From: CAZVEV01 sp964625865
GTDB taxonomy: Bacteria; Planctomycetota; Phycisphaerae; SM23-33
DNA: 19,432 nt
Assembly: GCA_964625865.1 (NCBI GenBank)
Contig: CAZVEV010000089.1
Span: 1 to 19,432 of the forward strand
Reading direction: 5' to 3'
Part shown: positions 14,531 through 19,432 of the stretch, one piece after another
How positions within the stretch are numbered: position 1 is the first letter of the stretch
Layout: every line of letters starts with the position of its first letter
Program-made: the position numbers and the translations under genes
Notes under the pieces: model-generated
Databases searched by the model: none
What the model saw: the letters and a program-made list of their open reading frames with translations, nothing else
Told to the model about the DNA's origin: nothing

Positions 14531-15321
14531 CCGCCGCCCCCCGTTTGCAGAATCTGCGATGCGGCATTGTCGGCCAGGGCCTCGTCGTGATCGCGAAGTT
14601 CCGCCAGCGCCTCGGCCGCTCGCGACGTCATGCCCACCGTGTGGCTGGCCGTGCAGCGCCAGTACAGCACGTGGGCCGGCGGTACGTTCGCCAGCCGCGC
14701 CGTGCACCGTTCGGCCAGGTCAGGGCGACCCTGGCAGAGATGGACCGTCTCCAGGATGGTCTCGACTTGCGGATCGTCTTCGATGGCGAGGCACCACTCG
14801 GCCCGCCGGCGGGCCTGGTCGAACCGCTCGGTCGACAGGTCCATCCACAGCAGGCTCGTGTGCACCAGCTTGCTCATGACCGGTGACAAGTCGCGCCGGT
14901 CGGCCAACTCCCGGACGAGGCCCCACGTGCTCCTTGGGTCGGTGCTGCACGCCGAGACCAGCCGGAACTCCAGCAGCTCGGTAAGGCACTGCGGGTCCCC
15001 GCCGAGGCCCTTGGCCAGGTCAAGCATGCCCCGGGCTTCGGCGAGATCGCCGGCCTCAAGGGCCAGCAGGCCCGCGTAGGCGGCGATGACCGGTGCGGGG
15101 TGTTTGGCGAGCATGGCCCCCGCGCGGGCGCGGACGGCAAGAGGCCCTTCGAGGGGCAGGAGCTTGATCAGGGCCGTCAGGCCCGCGGTGGGGTCCAGGC
15201 CGACCAGCCAGGCGATCTCCTGCAGGCGCACGGCGGTCCGGGGCGAAACGAACGCCGCCACCATCGCCGCCAGCAGCAGCGGGACGGCGAGCAGTTGTCG
15301 TATGAGTCGAAGCAGGACCAT
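14527..15321 (-). CDS. membrane-anchored TPR-like helical repeat protein
   Basis: The 264-aa product has one N-terminal membrane segment (about residues 8-25, LAVPLLLAAMVAAF) followed by alpha-helical repeat units typical of degenerate tetratricopeptides (AAYAGLLALEAGDLAEARGM, then ERFDQARRRAEWCLAIEDD). It ends QILQTGGGG, with its TGA overlapping the protease ATG by 4 nt (ATGA), which predicts coupled translation and roughly equal output. AGGGAG precedes the ATG. No catalytic motif is visible. The likely role is a protein-protein adaptor in the inner membrane, perhaps for the M50 protease, but that is inferred only from coupling and shared repeat type. Confidence 0.8.
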   Translation of the reverse strand: MVLLRLIRQLLAVPLLLAAMVAAFVSPRTAVRLQEIAWLVGLDPTAGLTALIKLLPLEGPLAVRARAGAMLAKHPAPVIAAYAGLLALEAGDLAEARGMLDLAKGLGGDPQCLTELLEFRLVSACSTDPRSTWGLVRELADRRDLSPVMSKLVHTSLLWMDLSTERFDQARRRAEWCLAIEDDPQVETILETVHLCQGRPDLAERCTARLANVPPAHVLYWRCTASHTVGMTSRAAEALAELRDHDEALADNAASQILQTGGGG

Positions 15322-15366
15322 CAGGCTCCCTGAAAACGGACGGATCTATTGCGGGGGGCAAGCCTA

Positions 15367-15382
15367 GCACGCCCGGGCGTGC
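15367..15382. repeat. 16-bp perfect palindrome upstream of the TPR/protease genes
   Basis: GCACGCCCGGGCGTGC is perfectly self-complementary and sits 46 bp upstream of the TPR gene start. It could be an operator or the stem of a terminator for upstream transcription, though no T-run follows. The rest of the gap to 15544 holds the dispersed repeat copy B and nothing else recognisable. Confidence 0.4.
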
Positions 15383-15406
15383 GCACGCAAGATGCATCCC
15401 GGCCTA

Positions 15407-15500
15407 GCCCCGTAAACGCCCCGTAGCCGCATGCCACGATCAAAGGGACCCTCGGGACCGTTTTGCGCCAGATCGTCGCTCAGGCCGCGGCCTCGTGCGT
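15407..15500. repeat. dispersed ~95-bp repeat, copy B
   Basis: This is the second copy of the element at 2848-2942, in the same orientation and within one base of the same length. On the minus strand (the direction of the flanking genes) its far end contains two spaced TACGGGGC units. Its other end holds AGGCCGCGGCCT. It lies in the 223-bp gap between two minus-strand genes. Confidence 0.6.
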
Positions 15501-15544
15501 GCCAGGGCCTCCGGCTGAGCACAAGGAGGCGTCACCCGCCGGCG

Positions 15545-15988
15545 TCAGGTCCGAACCGCCGGGGCCCGCTCGCCCGTCGGGCTTTGAGCGGCGTCGTCGA
15601 CCTTCGTTTCGAGGGCCCCCAGCCGCCGCGAGATCATGTTGATCTGGAAGTCAATCGAGTTGAGGATCCAGAACTGGAAGTGGTCGATCTTGGCCTGGCG
15701 GTGGATCATCCAGATGATCTTGGCCGATACGAGCAGGACGGCGACCGACAGCAGAAACGCCGGCGAGAGCCCGGGGATGGACCAGCCGGCCATATGGACG
15801 ATGACGTCCAATACGAACAGGGCGCCCACCAGCGCGAGGAAGACAATGTTGATCAGTCGCTCTTTCGACCTGTCGATCTGCCCGCCGATCTGCCCGATGA
15901 CGTCGCGGATTCTCTCCTTCTCTTGGCGAAACTGCTCCAACTCGTTCCGCAGCACTTCAAGCTCGGCCTCGATCAACGCTCTGTCCAC
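15545..15988 (-). CDS. coiled-coil membrane protein of unknown function
   Basis: The 147-aa product starts at a GTG. Residues 1-45 form a charged coiled coil (EAELEVLRNELEQFRQEKER). Two hydrophobic segments follow, at about 47-65 (INIVFLALVGALFVLDVIV) and 78-97 (PAFLLSVAVLLVSAKIIWMI). A soluble C-terminal tail completes it. No family is recognised. A longer frame opens at a GTG at 16066, but that codon overlaps a TATAAT sequence and has no ribosome site. GTG at 15988 has GGAG 8 nt upstream and starts just before the coiled coil, so it is preferred. It follows a repeat-filled gap after the HAD gene and may have its own promoter. Confidence 0.65.
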   Translation of the reverse strand: MDRALIEAELEVLRNELEQFRQEKERIRDVIGQIGGQIDRSKERLINIVFLALVGALFVLDVIVHMAGWSIPGLSPAFLLSVAVLLVSAKIIWMIHRQAKIDHFQFWILNSIDFQINMISRRLGALETKVDDAAQSPTGERAPAVRT

Positions 15989-16055
15989 GGCAGCAACTCC
16001 AATGAGGGTGACATATTCGACGCTGACCGCCCCGGCCCCGACGCGTCGCTGCCGT

Positions 16056-16061
16056 ATTATA
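16056..16061 (-). promoter_or_regulatory. candidate -10 box (TATAAT) for the coiled-coil membrane protein gene
   Basis: A perfect TATAAT on the minus strand lies 67 nt before the chosen GTG start. No convincing -35 box is present at 17 nt. Its position inside the longer alternative frame argues that translation begins further downstream. Confidence 0.4.
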
Positions 16062-16103
16062 GCCACGCCGCTGCCCCCACGCGACCCGTACGGTCAGGAA
16101 TCG

Positions 16104-16135
16104 CTGCTCGGGTTTGCCCCCTCGAATCCGAGCAG
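16104..16135. repeat. inverted repeat CTGCTCGG...CCGAGCAG
   Basis: An 8-bp perfect stem (16104-16111 with 16128-16135) extends imperfectly inward. It sits immediately beside the larger inverted repeat at 16140-16212, making the whole gap between the two genes strongly structured. Confidence 0.45.
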
Positions 16136-16139
16136 ACAG

Positions 16140-16212
16140 GTAGGGCGTGCAACGAGTTGCACGCGGAAAGGACCGCGTATTCGTTCCGCGTGCAACGAGT
16201 TGCACGCCCTAC
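16140..16212. repeat. 73-bp inverted repeat with nested hairpins, carrying a gene's stop codon
   Basis: The 29-nt arms (16140-16168 and 16184-16212) are inverted copies, identical except at the centre of an inner hairpin. Each arm contains CGTGCAAC-GA-GTTGCACG, itself a stem with a two-base loop. The outer ends are GTAGGGCG and CGCCCTAC. The TAG at 16209-16211 (minus strand), which ends the HAD gene, is part of the outer GTAGGGC. The element may act as a terminator or mRNA 3'-end stabiliser. Confidence 0.8.
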
Positions 16213-16943
16213 GATGGTTCGCCCGATGCCGTCCCGCGGACGCCAAGCAGGGCGGGCAACTCGGCCAGCGAGGCGATCCGGGCCGTCGGCTCAATGCCGG
16301 TCTCGTTGGCCCTGCCGTTGCGATTCAGCCAGACCGATGCGGCCCCCACGCCGTTTGCCCCGCGGACGTCGTCTTCCAGCGAGTCGCCCACGTGGAGCAG
16401 TTGGTCCGTCGTGCAGCCTGCACGGGCGCAGGCGACCTGGAAGACCTTCGCCTCCGGCTTGACGGCCTCGACGTCCCGCGGGAAGACCACGAAGTCAAAC
16501 CGCCCGCCCAGTCCGCAGCGGTCCGGCGGCGTGTTGCCGTTAGACACCAGCCCCAGCCGATAGTGCGCCCCGAGGGCGTCCAGGGCGGGCAGCGCATCCG
16601 GAAAGAGCACTACGTGGTACCGGTGCGTGAAGTACAGTTCCGTCAGCCGCCGGGCCAGTTCGCCATCCTGCCGGCCCAGGCCGCGCGCGACGGTCCGTGC
16701 CATCGCCTCGCGTCGGACGACGCCCAGGTCGAACGTCCGGTCCCTCAGTTCCTCGGCTACCTCGTCGCGGATCGCGATCATCGCCTCGACGGTCATATCC
16801 ACCGCGGCCGGCGTGTCGGCACAGCGGCGCAGTTCCTCAAGCACAATGCCCAGCGCGCGGCGCATGGCCTCCTCGAAGTCCCAGAGGGTCATGTCGCCGT
16901 CGAAAGAGATCGCCTTGATGTCGCGCTGGTCCAATTGTGCCAT
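16209..16943 (-). CDS. HAD-family hydrolase (phosphatase)
   Basis: The 244-aa product shows the four HAD motifs. Motif I is SFDGDMTLWDF (nucleophile D15, D17). Motif II is the serine of LGLVSNGNTPP, and motif III is the lysine in EAVKPEAKVF. Motif IV is the acidic pair in LHVGDSLEDDVRGANGVG. An alpha-helical cap between motifs I and II places it in subfamily IA, with phosphoglycolate-phosphatase-like or 2-haloacid-dehalogenase-like enzymes; a sugar- or nucleotide-phosphate substrate is likely but not specified by sequence. ATG at 16943 is chosen over GTG three codons upstream because GAGGGA lies 10 nt before it. It is the first gene of the long minus-strand run and is divergent from psd. Its stop codon is supplied by an inverted repeat. 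Confidence 0.88.
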   Translation of the reverse strand: MAQLDQRDIKAISFDGDMTLWDFEEAMRRALGIVLEELRRCADTPAAVDMTVEAMIAIRDEVAEELRDRTFDLGVVRREAMARTVARGLGRQDGELARRLTELYFTHRYHVVLFPDALPALDALGAHYRLGLVSNGNTPPDRCGLGGRFDFVVFPRDVEAVKPEAKVFQVACARAGCTTDQLLHVGDSLEDDVRGANGVGAASVWLNRNGRANETGIEPTARIASLAELPALLGVRGTASGEPS

Positions 16944-17045
16944 GGTCGTCACGTCCCTCGAGAATCCTGTCGCGAATCACCGCGTCGCGGTGCCTGGGGC
17001 CATGATACCGCAGCCGTGCCGCGGCGGCCACGACTGTCGATCAGA

Positions 17046-17074
17046 TTGACAATCGCGGCTGCCGGCGATAAGCT
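17046..17074 (+). promoter_or_regulatory. candidate sigma70-type promoter for psd-pssA
   Basis: A perfect -35 box TTGACA (17046-17051) is followed by a 17-nt spacer and TAAGCT (17069-17074), a weak -10. It lies 49-77 bp before the psd start in the divergent gap after the HAD gene. Confidence 0.45.
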
Positions 17075-17083
17075 CAATGGTTT

Positions 17084-17099
17084 CCGGGGACGGCCCCGG
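17084..17099 (+). promoter_or_regulatory. leader hairpin before psd
   Basis: CCGGGG-ACGG-CCCCGG forms a 6-bp GC stem with a four-base loop between the candidate promoter and the ribosome site AAGGAA. It may modulate initiation. Nothing else is recognised in this gap. Confidence 0.35.
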
Positions 17100-17122
17100 G
17101 CTACTGACAAGGAACCCACACT

Positions 17123-17824
17123 GTGCGCATCGGACTGACGGTATACGGGCGTCGCGAGATCATCACCTGCACGGCGGCGGCGTTGTCGGCCTGTGCGCTG
17201 CTGATTATGCTCTCCATGAGCATCCACTGGGCGTTTCTTCCGTTTCTGGTGATTCCGGTGGTCTTCTGGCTGTGGGTGCTGTGGTTCTTCCGCGACCCGA
17301 ATCGCGCAACGCCCCAGGGCGAGGGGCTGTTCATCAGTCCGGCCGACGGGAACATCGCGGACATCACGCCGGTCGGTCCGGACAGCGTGCTGGGATGCGA
17401 CGGCGTGAAGATCGGCGTGTTCATGAACGTCTTCAGCGTCCACGTGAATCGCAGTCCGGCCGCGGCGCGCGTCAAGGCCTGCGAGCACCAGGACGGGGCG
17501 TATCTCGACGTGAGGGACCCGCTGGCATCGGAACGGAACGAGTCGATGACGATCACCCTGACCTACACACACGACGGCCAGGAGTTCCCGCTTGTCGTCC
17601 GCCAGATAGCCGGCCTGGTCGCCCGGCGGATCATTACGGACGTGGAGATCGACAAGCCGTTGGCCCGGGGCGAGCGGATCGGGATGATCAAGTTCGGCTC
17701 GCGGGTGGAGCTGTTTATCCCTGCGCCGCTGGCCGGTCGTATCTGCGTCGAGTTGGGGCAGAAGGTCAGCGCCGGCCTGACGGTCCTGGCGGCCTCAGAT
17801 TCGGAGGGCGACGATGACGAGTGA
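17123..17824 (+). CDS. psd: phosphatidylserine decarboxylase proenzyme
   Basis: The 233-aa product has two N-terminal membrane helices (about 15-52), then FFRDPNR (55-61) and SPADG (72-76), and the self-cleavage site FGS (G192-S193) in IKFGSRVELF. The serine becomes the pyruvoyl group of the active enzyme. The short length and FGS, rather than LGST, place it in the compact PSD-A type found in many non-enteric bacteria. It decarboxylates phosphatidylserine to phosphatidylethanolamine at the inner membrane. The start is GTG, with AAGGAA 8 nt upstream. Its 3' end overlaps pssA by 11 nt, and the two enzymes catalyse consecutive steps. Confidence 0.92.
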   Translation: MRIGLTVYGRREIITCTAAALSACALLIMLSMSIHWAFLPFLVIPVVFWLWVLWFFRDPNRATPQGEGLFISPADGNIADITPVGPDSVLGCDGVKIGVFMNVFSVHVNRSPAAARVKACEHQDGAYLDVRDPLASERNESMTITLTYTHDGQEFPLVVRQIAGLVARRIITDVEIDKPLARGERIGMIKFGSRVELFIPAPLAGRICVELGQKVSAGLTVLAASDSEGDDDE

Positions 17825-18797
17825 CGGCCAGCCCCCACACGACGACGGGGACCTTCTCGAGAGCGACGAGAGTCGCGGCGGGTGGCGCCACGGCGCGCGC
17901 CAGCGGATTCTCCGGAGCACGGCCGTCCTGCCGAGTTTCGTGACGATCCTGAACGGACTGGCCGGCCTGGGGGCCATCCACTACGCCACGAAAGACGCCC
18001 TGGGCGTGACGGGGCTGGAGACGGTGGGCAATCTTCGCACGGCGGTTTGGCTGCTGGCGCTGGCGATGATCTTCGACATGCTTGACGGGCGCCTGGCCCG
18101 GATGACGCGGCGGACCAGCGACTTCGGGGGGCAGCTCGACAGCCTGTGCGACGCGGTGAGTTTCGGGGCGGCCCCGGCGATCCTGATGACACGAACGGTC
18201 GTCATGGTCATTCGCAACCTTGATATCAGCAAGTACTTGCAGGTTGAGCGGGTGGTCTGGTCGGTCGGGGCGATCTACCTGGCGTGCACGGTGATGCGCC
18301 TGGCGAAGTTCAACGTTGAGAACGAGCCGGACGAGTCGGCGCATATGGACTTCTGCGGCCTGCCCTCGCCCGGGGCCGCCGGGGTCGTCGCCTCGCTCGT
18401 GCTCCTGTTTGCCCGCCTGACGGAGATCATGCCTGACTGGCACGACACGCCGTGGTTTCTCATCACCGTCAGCGCCGTGCTGCCCGCGATGACGCTTACC
18501 GCAGCGCTGCTGATGGTCTCGAACATCCGGTACGCCCACCTGGTGAACCACTGGATTCGAGGGCGCAGGCCCCTCAGTTATCTACTGAAGCTCGTCGTTG
18601 TCGTGTTGGCGCTTGTTCTCGCGTTCACGATCACGGCGGCGGTTTTCGCGAATCTCTACGCCCTGTCCGGGGTGGGGCTGGCTGTGTGGCGACGATTCCG
18701 CCCCGAACAGACGCCTCGCGCCGAGGTCGGCTACGCCACTGGCGACGAGGGCGGCGATGTAGTAGACACCATCACAGGTCCCGACGCGGACCCGTGA
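17814..18797 (+). CDS. pssA: CDP-diacylglycerol-serine O-phosphatidyltransferase
   Basis: The 327-aa membrane protein has the CDP-alcohol phosphatidyltransferase signature with perfect spacing: D88-x2-D91-G92-x2-A95-R96-x8-G105-x3-D109-x3-D113, within FDMLDGRLARMTRR and GGQLDSLCDA. Multiple hydrophobic helices follow (for example AGVVASLVLLFARL and VVVVLALVLAFTITAAVFA). It joins serine to CDP-diacylglycerol to make phosphatidylserine, the substrate of the neighbouring decarboxylase. GGAGGG inside the 3' end of psd serves as the ribosome site. About 35 polar residues precede the first helix, and the C-terminal tail is acidic. Related enzymes make phosphatidylinositol or archaetidylserine, but the psd linkage favours serine. 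Confidence 0.9.
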   Translation: MTSDGQPPHDDGDLLESDESRGGWRHGARQRILRSTAVLPSFVTILNGLAGLGAIHYATKDALGVTGLETVGNLRTAVWLLALAMIFDMLDGRLARMTRRTSDFGGQLDSLCDAVSFGAAPAILMTRTVVMVIRNLDISKYLQVERVVWSVGAIYLACTVMRLAKFNVENEPDESAHMDFCGLPSPGAAGVVASLVLLFARLTEIMPDWHDTPWFLITVSAVLPAMTLTAALLMVSNIRYAHLVNHWIRGRRPLSYLLKLVVVVLALVLAFTITAAVFANLYALSGVGLAVWRRFRPEQTPRAEVGYATGDEGGDVVDTITGPDADP

Positions 18798-18816
18798 AAT
18801 ACCCAAGAGGTGGACC

Positions 18817-19338
18817 ATGCACACGATTCAGACCACGCCCGGGCGGCTGTTCCTGGCGGGCGCCGCTGTCCTTCTGGTCGCCCTGGCCTGCGGATGTAGT
18901 TCGGACGGAAGCTCAGACGACGACAAGGATGCCGGCAAGACGGGCAAGGCCAAGCCCTCCAAGACCGACTACCTCGGCACGATGGTGCATATCTACAACA
19001 AGCGCCACGACGTGGCCTGCAAGACCAATCTCCACGGGCTGAGCTCGGCGATCATGATGTATCGGACCCAGAACAGGAACGTCTACCCGACGAACTTCGA
19101 GCAGTTGATCGAGGCCGGCATTCTCGATGGGGGGCCGCCCACCTGCCCCGCGAAGGGTGCCAAGCCCTACGTCCTGATTCCCCCTGCCGGAAGCAACACG
19201 CCCTGGTCGGCCGTTATCGTTCGCGATGCCACCGCGGTACACGGCGACCATGTGAACGTCCTCCGCGCCGACGGGTCGGTCGGCCAGATGTCGCTCGAAG
19301 AAGCCGACCGCGTAGCGCCCCTGCCACCGGCCAAGTAG
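18817..19338 (+). CDS. pilin-derived lipoprotein with H..NVL.ADG C-terminal motif
   Basis: The 173-aa product begins with a signal sequence ending LVALACGCSS; lipidation at one of the two cysteines is likely but the lipobox is not canonical. An acidic Ser/Asp/Lys linker follows. The globular part starts DVACKTNLHGLSSAIMMYRT, resembling the body of planctomycete pseudopilins (family with DUF1559 / H-X9-DG ending) without the N-terminal methylated helix. Near the end, HGDHVNVLRADGSVGQMS carries the H..NVL.ADG motif. A ribosome site AAGAGGTGG precedes the ATG. It follows pssA by 19 nt and may be co-transcribed. The role is unknown. The reading frame ends with PPAK and a TAG. Confidence 0.72.
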   Translation: MHTIQTTPGRLFLAGAAVLLVALACGCSSDGSSDDDKDAGKTGKAKPSKTDYLGTMVHIYNKRHDVACKTNLHGLSSAIMMYRTQNRNVYPTNFEQLIEAGILDGGPPTCPAKGAKPYVLIPPAGSNTPWSAVIVRDATAVHGDHVNVLRADGSVGQMSLEEADRVAPLPPAK

Positions 19339-19432
19339 ACGCGCAGGCTGGTCGGAAAACGCGTCACCAGGTGCGATCTAGCCCGCATTTCTCACCGGTG
19401 GTGCGTTTACGGTCTTGATGGCGGCAGATGGT

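Noticed and set aside
2848..15500. attL/attR pair bounding a 12.6-kb integrated element
   Set aside because: The direct repeats differ in their centres and the enclosed genes (trxB, panE, protease, sulfatase) are chromosomal with no phage or transfer genes. A dispersed repeat explains the data better.
15636..17138. 500-codon plus-strand frame across three minus-strand features
   Set aside because: It runs through repeats and opposite the HAD gene, and has no recognisable domain.
19339..19432. Terminator after the last lipoprotein gene
   Set aside because: Only a short CACCGGTG palindrome is visible, without a stable stem or T-run.

Overview
This window looks like chromosomal DNA from a high-GC planctomycete, probably of the Phycisphaerae type. 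It is part of a draft or metagenome scaffold, because ten Ns interrupt a poly-C tract at 3176-3185. The assignment rests on the gene repertoire: formylglycine sulfatases, a large exported methyltransferase / PQQ-like beta-propeller fusion, a DUF6868-type small membrane protein, a pilin-derived lipoprotein ending in an H..NVL.ADG motif, and a tyrosine-recombinase remnant with a planctomycete-style ending. This is recognition by eye; no 16S or marker phylogeny is present.

Layout. (1) 1-2528 is a lower-GC segment on the + strand (two sampled 60-base lines give 43-48% GC, against 65% for a line in psd). It holds the 3' end of a sulfatase, a 5'-truncated HEAT-like tail of an oxidoreductase, and an intact secreted polysaccharide deacetylase. 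(2) 2529-3335 is a junction zone with a degraded recombinase, one copy of a ~95-bp dispersed repeat, and a repeat-flanked assembly gap. (3) 3336-6911 (+) carries the 1093-aa propeller protein and the small membrane protein. (4) 7158-9926 (-) is a compact run: ketopantoate reductase, small lipoprotein, Tat-exported sulfatase. (5) 10041-10211 (+) is a 56-aa zinc-ribbon gene. (6) 10313-16943 (-) is a seven-gene run, read from 16943 downward: HAD phosphatase, coiled-coil membrane protein, TPR membrane protein overlapping a site-2 protease/TPR fusion by ATGA, isochorismatase-like hydrolase, unknown exported protein, thioredoxin reductase. (7) 17123-19338 (+) is psd-pssA, overlapping by 11 nt, followed by a pilin-like lipoprotein.

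How the genes work together. psd and pssA form a two-step phosphatidylethanolamine pathway. The M50 protease and its TPR neighbour are translationally coupled and may share a membrane job. The low-GC segment reads as polysaccharide or sulfated-glycan degradation cargo. The other neighbours are mostly unrelated housekeeping genes.

The most unusual aspect is the density of short structured repeats: at least seven different families in 19 kb. Most sit at gene 3' ends or in the following gap, one supplies a stop codon, and two sit in frame inside coding sequences (the propeller protein and the sulfatase). No CRISPR array, tRNA, rRNA, complete mobile element or recognisable defence system was seen.
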